Source: Caloranaerobacter sp050286925 | GTDB lineage: Bacteria; Bacillota; Clostridia; Tissierellales; Thermohalobacteraceae | NCBI RefSeq assembly: GCF_050286925.1 | Contig: NZ_JBFWFX010000004.1 | Coordinates: forward strand, 62,001 to 126,000 | Reading direction: 5' to 3' | Length of the DNA stretch: 64,000 nt | Part shown: in pieces, positions 9,301 through 17,738 of the stretch | How the letters are laid out: every line of letters starts with the position of its first letter | Position numbering within the stretch: the stretch's first letter is position 1 | Notes under the pieces: generated by a model | The model's database searches: none | The model's input: the letters and a program-made list of their open reading frames with translations, nothing else | What the model was told of the DNA's origin: nothing | Position numbers and translations under genes: made by a program

Positions 9301-10233
9301 GTGTTAGGGATTATAATAGCAGTAGTAGCATCAGCCTTAAGATTAGCAACGCCACTTATTTTTGCATCATTAGGAGGAGTTTTTTCTGAAAGGTCTGGTG
9401 TTGTTAATATAGCGCTTGAAGGTATTATGATAAATAGAGCTTTCTTCTCGATATTAACTACCGAATTTACAGATTTACCTTGGTTAGGTGTATTAGTTGC
9501 GGCTATCGTTGGTATATTGACTTCTTTAATTCTAGCTTTCTTAGCTGTTCATCTTAAAGCAGATCAAGTAGTTACTGGAGTTGCAATAAATTTACTTTCA
9601 GCAAGTTTTACCGCTTTCCTATTAGAGATGGTGTGGCATAGATCGGGGCAAACTGATCCAGTTGAAAAGGCAATTAGAGCTAAACCTTTGCCTCTTATAA
9701 ATAAAATACCGATTATTGGGGATTTGACTTCACAGTTAACACCTTTTGTGTACTTAGCTATATTAGCTGTTATTGTTTCATATTATGTTTTATATAAAAC
9801 ACCTTTTGGATTAAGAGTCAGAGCAGTTGGGGAACATCCAAGAGCAGCTGATACAGTAGGTATTAATGTATATAAGATTAGATATATATGTGTTATGATA
9901 AGTGGGGCATTAGCTGGAATTGCAGGTTCAGCTTTATCATTAGGTGCGATAAGTTTATTCAGAGAAGGTATGACTGCAGGGAAAGGTTTCATAGCTTTAG
10001 CAGCTATGATATTCGGTAAATGGCATCCTGTAGGTGCTTTTCTAGCTTGTTTATTCTTTGGATTTACAGAAGCGATTCAAATACAAGCATCAACTCTTGG
10101 ATTAGGTTTTATACCATCAGAGTTTTTACAGATTATACCTTATGTAGCTACAATATTAGCTTTAGCAGGTGTGGTAGGTAGAGCTGTTGCTCCAGCAGCA
10201 GATGGTATACCTTATGAAAAAGGAGAAAGATAA
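9301..10233 (+). CDS. Nucleoside ABC importer permease 2
   Basis: GTG 9301 directly follows the stop of permease 1, with AGGGGGTG in that gene's last codons. The 310-residue product is the shorter YufQ-type permease, with GGVFSERSGVVNIALEGIM near its N-terminus, a conserved segment of this family. It is the last gene before a strong terminator. Confidence 0.92.
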   Translation: MLGIIIAVVASALRLATPLIFASLGGVFSERSGVVNIALEGIMINRAFFSILTTEFTDLPWLGVLVAAIVGILTSLILAFLAVHLKADQVVTGVAINLLSASFTAFLLEMVWHRSGQTDPVEKAIRAKPLPLINKIPIIGDLTSQLTPFVYLAILAVIVSYYVLYKTPFGLRVRAVGEHPRAADTVGINVYKIRYICVMISGALAGIAGSALSLGAISLFREGMTAGKGFIALAAMIFGKWHPVGAFLACLFFGFTEAIQIQASTLGLGFIPSEFLQIIPYVATILALAGVVGRAVAPAADGIPYEKGER

Positions 10234-10250
10234 TATCAAAAATGTATTTT

Positions 10251-10281
10251 GCTCTCTGTCTAATAAAGCAGAGAGCTTTTA
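10251..10281 (+). terminator. Terminator of the nucleoside importer operon
   Basis: Perfect 8-bp stem GCTCTCTG/CAGAGAGC (10251-10258 and 10269-10276) followed by TTTTATTTT. Confidence 0.85.
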
Positions 10282-10389
10282 TTTTACATATGATTTTTGA
10301 TATAATATTTAAAAAGGTAGATTAGTCATAAACTAGTGATTAATATTATAAGATATAGTAATAAGTTAAATATTTTAGGAGTGAAATAT

Positions 10390-11769
10390 ATGAGACTTGG
10401 ATTTGAATTGAGTCTTCAGCAGTCTCAGAAATTAATAATGACACCAGAATTAAGACAAGCTATTAAAATATTACAGTTTACAAATTTTGAATTGTTACAA
10501 TTTATTGAGGAAGAATTAGAAAAAAACCCATTATTGGAAATTGAATCTGGAGAGAGTAAGGTAGAGAGAGAGATAGATTTAGAAAAATTAAAAACTGAAA
10601 TCAATTGGAAAGAATATTTAGGGAAATATGATGATATAAGTTATAGTAGTTATAAAGAAAATGACAGTAACGATTGGATTTTAGAAAATTATATAACATA
10701 TAAAACTACACTTAAAGAACATCTTTTGTTTCAATTGAATCTAACTTTATTTGACGAGATAGATAAAAAAATAGGCGAATTCATAATTGAAAGTTTAGAC
10801 GAAAATGGTTATTTAAGAATTGCAATTGATGAGATAGCGACTCAGTTAAATGTTGAAAATAATCAAGTTGAAAACGTTTTAAGGATAATTCAGACTTTTG
10901 ACCCGGTTGGCGTGGGAGCTAAAGATTTGAAGGAGTGTCTGAAAATACAGTTAGAAGATAAGGGGATAAAAGACCCTTATGTTTATAAAGTATTAGAGAA
11001 TTATTTAGAAGAAGTAGCGTGTAATAAACTTGTCAAAATTTCAAAAGAATTGGACATTAGTATAAAAAAGGTACAATTTATTTGTGATTTAATCAAATCT
11101 CTTGAGCCAAAGCCAGGAAGAAGCTTTATCAGCAGTAGTGATGATGTTAAGTTTATAAAGCCTGATGTTACTTTAGAGATTATTGATGGTGAATATGTTA
11201 TACATGTGAACGATATAACTGCACCTAGATTAACTGTGAATAATTACTATAGAAGACTACTTAATCAAGCAATTGAAGAAGATATTGTTAAATTTATAAA
11301 AGGTAGGCTTGATTCTGCCTTATGGCTAATTAAAAGTATAGAACAAAGAAGAATGACGATTTACAAAGTAGTAGATGTAATAGTTAGACATCAAACAGAG
11401 TTTTTTGAAAAAGGGAGAATAGCTTTGAAACCTTTATCCTTAAAAATGGTAGCTGATGAGTTAGGAATACATGAGTCTACAGTAAGCAGAGCAATAAACG
11501 GTAAATATATACAAACTCCTAGAGGAATATTTGAATTAAAATTTTTCTTTTCAAGAGGAGTATCAGCGAATGAAGGGGAAATTTCATCAACTAGTGTAAA
11601 ATCTATGATAAAAGAGTTAATAGAAAATGAGGATCCTAAAAAGCCATTGAGTGACCAAAAAATAACGGATATATTAAGAAAGAGAAATATAAAAATATCT
11701 AGACGAACTGTAGCTAAATATAGAGATGAATTAAGTATTCCTTCTTCAAATTTAAGAAAAAGATATTAA
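10390..11769 (+). CDS. rpoN: RNA polymerase sigma-54 factor
   Basis: The start is taken as ATG 10390 (MRLGFELSLQQSQKL) because TAGGAGTG lies 7-13 bases upstream. An upstream in-frame ATG at 10336 adds 18 unrelated residues. The 459-residue protein has the glutamine-rich region I (QQSQKLIMTPELRQAIKILQ), the core-binding middle and, near the end, the RpoN box ISRRTVAKYRDELSIP, which binds the -24 element. Sigma-54 needs activator ATPases, and none is in the window. It is monocistronic and lies just before the glycolytic operon, as rpoN does near cggR in other Firmicutes. Confidence 0.96.
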   Translation: MRLGFELSLQQSQKLIMTPELRQAIKILQFTNFELLQFIEEELEKNPLLEIESGESKVEREIDLEKLKTEINWKEYLGKYDDISYSSYKENDSNDWILENYITYKTTLKEHLLFQLNLTLFDEIDKKIGEFIIESLDENGYLRIAIDEIATQLNVENNQVENVLRIIQTFDPVGVGAKDLKECLKIQLEDKGIKDPYVYKVLENYLEEVACNKLVKISKELDISIKKVQFICDLIKSLEPKPGRSFISSSDDVKFIKPDVTLEIIDGEYVIHVNDITAPRLTVNNYYRRLLNQAIEEDIVKFIKGRLDSALWLIKSIEQRRMTIYKVVDVIVRHQTEFFEKGRIALKPLSLKMVADELGIHESTVSRAINGKYIQTPRGIFELKFFFSRGVSANEGEISSTSVKSMIKELIENEDPKKPLSDQKITDILRKRNIKISRRTVAKYRDELSIPSSNLRKRY

Positions 11770-11789
11770 AGAAAAATAAGGTTCTAATC

Positions 11790-11818
11790 TTGAAATTTAA
11801 AAGTATATTGATTATAAT
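11790..11818 (+). promoter_or_regulatory. Sigma-A promoter of the cggR-gap operon
   Basis: TTGAAA (11790-11795), 17-bp spacer, TATAAT (11813-11818). Transcription should start near 11825, upstream of the CggR-like operator at 11849-11886. Confidence 0.8.
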
Positions 11819-11848
11819 ATAGTTGTTGGTAAATTTTTTTATAAGCAA

Positions 11849-11886
11849 TGGGACATAATAATTATATGTGGGACATTAAACGTCCA
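11849..11886 (+). promoter_or_regulatory. CggR-type operator
   Basis: Two GGGACAT half-sites begin 20 bp apart (11850 and 11870) and the second is followed by an inverted CGTCC (11881-11885). This resembles the Bacillus CggR operator, which has two GGGAC-containing repeats about 21 bp apart with TGTCC partners. Its position downstream of the -10 box fits a roadblock form of repression relieved by fructose-1,6-bisphosphate. Confidence 0.7.
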
Positions 11887-11951
11887 TGAGGCTTGTGATT
11901 ATTTTCTATATCTTACATAGTTATTTCAATGGACTGGTTTGGAGTGTGTTG

Positions 11952-11972
11952 TTATGGACACCGAGTCCATAA
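11952..11972 (+). promoter_or_regulatory. Palindrome overlapping the cggR translation start region
   Basis: TTATGGAC and GTCCATAA (8-bp perfect arms, 5-nt spacer) lie directly before the AAGGAGAG ribosome site of cggR. The arms share GGAC/GTCC with the upstream operator. It may be a third CggR site or an RNA hairpin limiting cggR translation. Confidence 0.5.
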
Positions 11973-11985
11973 GGAGAGAGAAATC

Positions 11986-13011
11986 ATGAAAGATATTATA
12001 GAGCTACAAAGAAAAATTGTGCCTGAGATGATTGAGATTTTAGAAAAAAGGTATAATATTTTAAGGAACATATGTTATAATCAACCGATAGGCAGAAGAA
12101 CGTTAGCTAATAGTTTGAATATTGGTGAGAGAATAATAAGGACAGAAGTTAACATATTGAAAAAACAGGGTTTACTGGAAATAAAATCTCAAGGTATGAA
12201 TGTTACTGAAGAAGGCAAAATAATAATTGAGGATTTGAAAGATTTTATACATAAATTAAAAGATTTGAATGGGTTAGAAAAAAAGTTAGAGGGGAAATTA
12301 AATATTAGCAATGTTATAGTAGTACCTGGTAATTATGATGAGGATAAATTGATATTAAAGGACATTGGTAAAGCTTCAGCTAAGTATTTAAGACAGATCA
12401 TAAAAAACGATAGTATTATAGGAATAACTGGTGGTACTACAATGGCTCAATTAGCTGAGGAAATGCCAAATCAAAAAGGAGAAAGTGATATCCTTGTGCT
12501 TCCTGCTAGAGGTGGACTTGGAAAAAATGTAGAGGTACAGGCTAATAATGTAGCAGCAAAATTGGCGCAAAAACTAGGTGGACATTATAAATTATTGCAT
12601 ATACCTGATAATATAGGCAAAGAAGCACTTGATGCACTTTTACAAGTACAAGAAATTAGAGAGATTGTTGATGCTATAAAAAAACTGGATGTATTAGTAT
12701 TTGGAATAGGTAGAGCAGATGTTATGGCAAGAAGAAGACAGCTTAGTCCAGAAATAATCGAAGAATTAAAGAGTAGAGGTGCGGTTGCAGAGGCTTTTGG
12801 ACATTACTTTAATACAAAAGGGGAAAAAGTTTGGGAATCAAATTCAGTAGGTTTATCTCTAGTGGATTTTGAGAATTTAAAAAATGTAATTGGAGTTGCA
12901 TGTGGTGTAAGTAAAGCTGAGGCTATAATTGCTATTTGTAGTCTTAAAAGAGATATGACTTTAATTACAGATGAGGGAGCAGCTAGAAAGATACTAGAAT
13001 TAGTCAAATAA
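11986..13011 (+). CDS. cggR: Central glycolytic genes regulator CggR (SorC/DeoR family)
   Basis: Start ATG 11986 after AAGGAGAG; an in-frame ATG at 11929 lies upstream of that site and adds an unlikely N-terminus. The 341-residue protein matches CggR length. A winged HTH occupies roughly residues 25-75 (PIGRRTLANSLNIGERIIRT), followed by the sugar-phosphate-isomerase-like effector domain with GITGGTTMAQLAEEMP and VFGIGRADVMARRR. CggR represses the gap operon and is released by fructose-1,6-bisphosphate. It is the first gene of the operon it should control. Confidence 0.95.
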   Translation: MKDIIELQRKIVPEMIEILEKRYNILRNICYNQPIGRRTLANSLNIGERIIRTEVNILKKQGLLEIKSQGMNVTEEGKIIIEDLKDFIHKLKDLNGLEKKLEGKLNISNVIVVPGNYDEDKLILKDIGKASAKYLRQIIKNDSIIGITGGTTMAQLAEEMPNQKGESDILVLPARGGLGKNVEVQANNVAAKLAQKLGGHYKLLHIPDNIGKEALDALLQVQEIREIVDAIKKLDVLVFGIGRADVMARRRQLSPEIIEELKSRGAVAEAFGHYFNTKGEKVWESNSVGLSLVDFENLKNVIGVACGVSKAEAIIAICSLKRDMTLITDEGAARKILELVK

Positions 13012-13027
13012 GCTACATTATGTAGCT
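13011..13027 (+). promoter_or_regulatory. Hairpin between cggR and gap
   Basis: AGCTACA-TTA-TGTAGCT (extended by one base on each inner side) begins at the last base of the cggR stop and sits 25 bases before the gap start. In Bacillus the cggR-gapA mRNA is cut here and a stem-loop protects the gapA end. A similar role is inferred. Confidence 0.5.
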
Positions 13028-13052
13028 AAAAAATATAAAGGAGGAATATACA

Positions 13053-14066
13053 ATGGCTATTAAAGTTGGTATTAATGGTTTTGGAAGAATAGGAAGAAAT
13101 GTTTTAAGATCAGCATTAGAAAATGGGGTTACTGAATTCGAAGTTGTAGCGATTAACGATTTAGCAAAACCAGAGGCTTTAGCACATTTATTCAAATATG
13201 ATTCATGTTTTGGAAAATTTGAAGGAACTGTAGAAGTAGAAGGAGATTATATAGTACTAAATGGAAAGAAAATAAAAGTTTTAAGCGAAAGAGATCCTGA
13301 AAAATTACCTTGGGGAGAATTAGGAGTAGACATTGTAATAGAATCAACTGGTATTTTCAGAGATAGAGAAGGTGCAGAAAAGCATATTAAAGCAGGAGCT
13401 AAGAAAGTAATAATCAGTGCACCTGCTAAAGGTGAAGATGTAACAATAGTTATGGGCGTAAATGAGAAAGATTATGACCCAGCAAATCATAATATAATTT
13501 CAAATGCTTCTTGTACAACTAACTGTTTAGCACCAGTTGCTAAAGTTATATTAGAAAAATTTGGAATCAAAAAAGGATTAATGACTACAGTTCACTCATA
13601 TACAAACGACCAAAGAATATTAGATGCACCACACAAAGATTTAAGAAGAGCTAGAGCAGCTGCTGAATCAATCATTCCTACAACTACAGGAGCAGCTAAA
13701 GCAGTTGCATTAGTATTACCTGAGTTAAAAGGAAAATTAAGTGGTATGGCAATGAGAGTACCAACTCCAACTGTTTCAGTAGTAGATGTAGTATTTGAAG
13801 TTGAGAAAGAAACTACTGCAGAAGAAGTAAATAAAGCTTTAAAAGAAGCTGCTGAAGGAGAATTAAAAGGAATATTAGGATACTCAGATGAGCCACTAGT
13901 ATCTATTGATTATAGAAAGGATCCTAATTCATCAATAGTTGATGCATTATCAACTATGGTAATTGGTGGAAATATGGTTAAAGTTGTTTCATGGTATGAC
14001 AATGAATGGGGATATTCAACAAGAGTTGTTGATTTAGTAAAATACATCATCGAAAGAGGACTATAA
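13053..14066 (+). CDS. gap: Glyceraldehyde-3-phosphate dehydrogenase, phosphorylating
   Basis: ATG 13053 after AAAGGAGG. The 337-residue protein has the Rossmann start KVGINGFGRIGRNV, an NAD-type IND acid turn (AINDLAKPEALAHLFKYDS), catalytic Cys154 in SNASCTTNCLAP, and the C-terminal SWYDNEWGYSTR. It makes 1,3-bisphosphoglycerate from glyceraldehyde-3-phosphate, Pi and NAD+. It is the second gene of the operon and has a stronger ribosome site than cggR. Confidence 0.98.
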   Translation: MAIKVGINGFGRIGRNVLRSALENGVTEFEVVAINDLAKPEALAHLFKYDSCFGKFEGTVEVEGDYIVLNGKKIKVLSERDPEKLPWGELGVDIVIESTGIFRDREGAEKHIKAGAKKVIISAPAKGEDVTIVMGVNEKDYDPANHNIISNASCTTNCLAPVAKVILEKFGIKKGLMTTVHSYTNDQRILDAPHKDLRRARAAAESIIPTTTGAAKAVALVLPELKGKLSGMAMRVPTPTVSVVDVVFEVEKETTAEEVNKALKEAAEGELKGILGYSDEPLVSIDYRKDPNSSIVDALSTMVIGGNMVKVVSWYDNEWGYSTRVVDLVKYIIERGL

Positions 14067-14076
14067 AAGATATTGA

Positions 14077-14104
14077 CCGGTTTTGTAGTTATCTACAAAA
14101 CCGG
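14077..14104 (+). promoter_or_regulatory. Long hairpin between gap and pgk
   Basis: Perfect 12-bp stem CCGGTTTTGTAG/CTACAAAACCGG with a 4-nt loop. No T run follows (CTTTACC), so full termination is unlikely. It may be a 3' stabiliser or partial terminator that raises gap over pgk. Confidence 0.65.
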
Positions 14105-14144
14105 CTTTACCTTTAAGAAGTAGAATTACTTGAGGAGGGGTAAT

Positions 14145-15338
14145 ATGTTAAATAAAAGAACAGTTGAGGATTTAGATGTTAGAGGTAAAAAAGTATTAGT
14201 AAGATGTGATTTTAACGTACCAATGAATGAAAATGGCGAAATAACTGACGATAGAAGAATTAGAAGTGCAATCCCTACAATTGAGTATATAATTAATAAT
14301 GGTGGAAAAGTAATACTAATGTCACACTTGGGAAGACCAAAGGGAGAGCCTAATCCTAAATACAGTTTAGAGCCAGTAGCAAAGAGATTATCTGAACTTT
14401 TAAATAAAGAGGTAATTTTTGCGGCAGATGATAACGTAGTTGGAGAAAATGCTAAAAAAGCTGTTGCAGAAATGAAAGAAGGAGATGTAGTTTTACTACA
14501 AAATACTAGATATAGAAAAGAAGAAACAAAAAATGGAGAAGAGTTTGCAAAAGAATTAGCTTCATTAGCTGACCTTTTTGTAAATGATGCTTTTGGTACA
14601 GCTCACAGAGCACATGCTTCAAATGTTGGTGTTAGTCAACATTTACCATCAGCTGTAGGATATCTTGTTAAAAAAGAAATTGAAGTTATGGGTAAGGCTA
14701 TGTCAAATCCAGAAAGACCTTTTGTAGCTATACTTGGTGGTGCTAAAGTTTCAGATAAGATAGGAGTTATCGAAAATCTATTAGATAAAGTAGACAGTTT
14801 ATTAATAGGTGGAGGAATGATGTTCACATTCCTAAAAGCAAAAGGATATGAAATAGGAAAATCTCTTTTAGAAGAAGATAAAATAGAGTTAGCAAAAGAG
14901 CTTATGAAAAAGGCTGAGGAAAAAGGAGTAAAATTATTATTACCTGTAGATACTGTTGTAGCAAAAGAATTTAAGAATGATACTGAATTTAAAACTGTAA
15001 AAGTTGAAGAAATACCAGCAGATATGATGGGATTAGATATTGGAGAGGAAACAAGAAAGATATTTGCTGAAGAAATATTAAAAGCTAAAACTGTTATATG
15101 GAACGGACCAATGGGCGTTTTTGAAATGGAGAACTTTGCAAAGGGAACAGAAGCAATAGCTGAAGCTATGGCAAAATCAGATGCTGTAACTATTGTTGGT
15201 GGAGGAGATAGTGCAGCTGCTGTTGAAAAGACAGGATACAACGATAAAATGACTCATATATCAACTGGTGGTGGAGCATCATTAGAGTTCTTTGAAGGAA
15301 AAACATTACCTGGTATTGCGGCGATTGATGATAAGTAA
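14145..15338 (+). CDS. pgk: Phosphoglycerate kinase
   Basis: Start ATG 14145 after GAGGAGGGG; an upstream in-frame TTG at 14130 precedes the ribosome site. The 397-residue product has the N-domain KKVLVRCDFNVPMNENGEI, the hinge-region LGGAKVSDKI, and the nucleotide site IVGGGDSAAAVEK. It transfers phosphate from 1,3-bisphosphoglycerate to ADP. tpiA starts 11 bp further on. Confidence 0.98.
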   Translation: MLNKRTVEDLDVRGKKVLVRCDFNVPMNENGEITDDRRIRSAIPTIEYIINNGGKVILMSHLGRPKGEPNPKYSLEPVAKRLSELLNKEVIFAADDNVVGENAKKAVAEMKEGDVVLLQNTRYRKEETKNGEEFAKELASLADLFVNDAFGTAHRAHASNVGVSQHLPSAVGYLVKKEIEVMGKAMSNPERPFVAILGGAKVSDKIGVIENLLDKVDSLLIGGGMMFTFLKAKGYEIGKSLLEEDKIELAKELMKKAEEKGVKLLLPVDTVVAKEFKNDTEFKTVKVEEIPADMMGLDIGEETRKIFAEEILKAKTVIWNGPMGVFEMENFAKGTEAIAEAMAKSDAVTIVGGGDSAAAVEKTGYNDKMTHISTGGGASLEFFEGKTLPGIAAIDDK

Positions 15339-15349
15339 GGAGGAACATT

Positions 15350-16096
15350 ATGAGAAAGCCTATAATAGCTGGAAACTGGAAAATGCATAATACTATTAAA
15401 GAAGGTATTAAGCTAGTTAGAGAAATTAAAAGTGTAGCTGACAATACAGATATTGAAGTAGTTGTATGTGTACCTTTTACATCTTTAAGTGAAATAAAGA
15501 AAGAGCTTCAGGGTACTAAAGTAAAATTAGGTGCTCAAAATATGCATTGGGAAGAAAAAGGAGCATATACAGGGGAAATTTCTCCTGTAATGTTAAAAGA
15601 AATAGGAGTTGATTATGTTATAATTGGACATTCTGAAAGAAGACAATATTTCAATGAAACTGATGAGACTGTTAATAAAAAGGTAATATCAGCTTTAAAA
15701 TATGGAATAAAGCCTATTATTTGTGTTGGAGAAACTCTTGAGCAAAGAGAGAAGAATATAGAAAAAGATGTTGTTAGTAAGCAGGTTATTAAAGCACTAG
15801 AAAATGTAAGTGCTGAAGATATGCTTAATGTAGTTATTGCTTATGAGCCTATTTGGGCAATAGGTACTGGAAAAACTGCTTCAAGTAAAGATGCAAATGA
15901 CATGATTTCTTTTATTAGAGAGACAATTAAAGATAAATATGGAGTAGATATTTCTGAAGAAGTAAGAATACAATATGGAGGTAGTGTAAAACCTCATAAT
16001 ATTACTGAATTAATGAATGAATCTGATATTGATGGAGCTTTGGTAGGCGGAGCAAGTCTAAAAGCAGAAGATTTTATAAATATTGTAAACTTTTAA
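15350..16096 (+). CDS. tpiA: Triosephosphate isomerase
   Basis: ATG 15350 after AAGGAGG. The 248-residue TIM barrel has GNWKMH (Lys11), IIGHSERRQYF (catalytic His), AYEPIWAIGTGK (catalytic Glu) and YGGSVKPHN at the phosphate site. Its stop is 14 bases before the gpmI start. Confidence 0.98.
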   Translation: MRKPIIAGNWKMHNTIKEGIKLVREIKSVADNTDIEVVVCVPFTSLSEIKKELQGTKVKLGAQNMHWEEKGAYTGEISPVMLKEIGVDYVIIGHSERRQYFNETDETVNKKVISALKYGIKPIICVGETLEQREKNIEKDVVSKQVIKALENVSAEDMLNVVIAYEPIWAIGTGKTASSKDANDMISFIRETIKDKYGVDISEEVRIQYGGSVKPHNITELMNESDIDGALVGGASLKAEDFINIVNF

Positions 16097-16110
16097 TGAG
16101 GAGGAAAAAA

Positions 16111-17643
16111 ATGGCTAACAAACCAGTAGCTCTAATAATACTTGATGGCTGGGGAATAGGCAAAGATTATGAAGGTAATGCTATCTTGAAAGCTAAAACA
16201 CCTAATTACAAAATGCTATTAGAGAATTACCCTAGTACTAAACTAGAAGCTAGTGGGCTATCAGTAGGATTGCCTGAAGGGCAAATGGGTAATTCAGAAG
16301 TAGGACATTTAAATATAGGTGCAGGTAGAATTATTTATCAAGAATTTACTAGAATAAGTAAAGCGATAGAAAATGGAGAGTTCTTCGAAAAACAAGAATT
16401 TATAAAAGCAGTTGAAAATGCTAAAAAGAACAATTCAAGTTTACACTTAATGGGATTATTATCTGACGGTGGAGTTCATAGCCATAATACACATTTATAT
16501 GCACTTTTAGAATTAGCACAAAAATATGGATTAAAAGAGGTATATATCCATTGCTTCTTGGATGGTAGAGATGTACCACCTAAAAGTGCTAAGAAATATA
16601 TTGAAGAACTAGAAAATAAGCTTTCTGAAATAGGTGTCGGGAAAATAGCTACTATATCAGGTAGATATTATGCAATGGATAGAGATAAAAGATGGGATAG
16701 AACAAAGAAAGCTTACGATGCTATGGTGTTAGGAAAAGGTAGAGTGGCTTCAACTCCTATTGAGGCATTAAATAAATCTTATGATGAAGATATAACAGAT
16801 GAGTTTGTTATACCGACTGTTATAGTAAAAGATAATAACCCTATTAAAGTAATAGAAGATAATGATTCAATAATATTCTTTAACTTTAGACCAGATAGAG
16901 CAAGACAAATAACTAGAGCTTTTGTTGATGACAATTTTGATGGATTTGTTAGAGATAAAAAAGTAAATGTTTACTTTGTATGTATGACTCAATACGATAA
17001 AACTATTGATAATGTAGAAATAGCATATAAACCTCAAGTATATGTAAATACTTTGGGAGAGTACTTAAGTAAAAAAGGATTAAAGCAGTTAAGAATAGCT
17101 GAAACTGAGAAATATGCTCATGTTACTTTCTTCTTCAATGGTGGAGTAGAAAAACCAAATGAAGGAGAAGAAAGAGTATTGATTCCTTCACCTAAAGTTG
17201 CAACATATGACCTTAAGCCTGAAATGAGTGCAGTAGAAGTTAAAGAAGAAGTAATAAAAAGAATAAATGAAGATAAATATGATTTTATAGTTTTGAACTT
17301 TGCAAACCCAGATATGGTAGGCCATACAGGTAAATTTGAAGCAGCAGTTAAAGCTATTGAGACAGTAGACGAATGTCTAGGGGATATAGTTAAGTTAATA
17401 GTAGAAAAGGGCGGCAAAGTTATGATTACTGCTGATCATGGTAATGCTGAAGAAATGATAGATGAGAATACAGGTAAAACAATAACAGCTCATACTACAA
17501 ATAAGGTGCCTTGCATAGTTATAGGTGAGGGAGATGTAAAATTAAGAGAAGGTATACTAGCTGATATTGCTCCAACTATACTTGATATGATGGGTATAGA
17601 AAAGCCAAATGAAATGACAGGACAGTCATTAATTGTTAGATAA
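16111..17643 (+). CDS. gpmI: 2,3-bisphosphoglycerate-independent phosphoglycerate mutase
   Basis: Start ATG 16111 after GAGGAGG; an ATG at 16096 overlaps the tpiA stop and lies before the ribosome site. The 510-residue protein has the metal-binding LIILDGWGIG, the catalytic serine in EGQMGNSEVGHLNIGAGR, and TADHGNAEEMID near the end. It is the Mn2+-dependent mutase usual in endospore formers, whose pH sensitivity helps keep 3-phosphoglycerate in spores. Confidence 0.98.
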   Translation: MANKPVALIILDGWGIGKDYEGNAILKAKTPNYKMLLENYPSTKLEASGLSVGLPEGQMGNSEVGHLNIGAGRIIYQEFTRISKAIENGEFFEKQEFIKAVENAKKNNSSLHLMGLLSDGGVHSHNTHLYALLELAQKYGLKEVYIHCFLDGRDVPPKSAKKYIEELENKLSEIGVGKIATISGRYYAMDRDKRWDRTKKAYDAMVLGKGRVASTPIEALNKSYDEDITDEFVIPTVIVKDNNPIKVIEDNDSIIFFNFRPDRARQITRAFVDDNFDGFVRDKKVNVYFVCMTQYDKTIDNVEIAYKPQVYVNTLGEYLSKKGLKQLRIAETEKYAHVTFFFNGGVEKPNEGEERVLIPSPKVATYDLKPEMSAVEVKEEVIKRINEDKYDFIVLNFANPDMVGHTGKFEAAVKAIETVDECLGDIVKLIVEKGGKVMITADHGNAEEMIDENTGKTITAHTTNKVPCIVIGEGDVKLREGILADIAPTILDMMGIEKPNEMTGQSLIVR

Positions 17644-17738
17644 AGTAGTTGAACTATACTTGTTTATTATTTATTACAAATACTAATAACTTTATTTAAC
17701 TAATGACTAAAATTACAAATTAAAAGGAGGAATTTAAA

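Noticed and set aside
14636..15241. Long reverse-strand open frame inside pgk
   Set aside because: It is a shadow of the real gene, with no ribosome site and a composition driven by pgk codon use.
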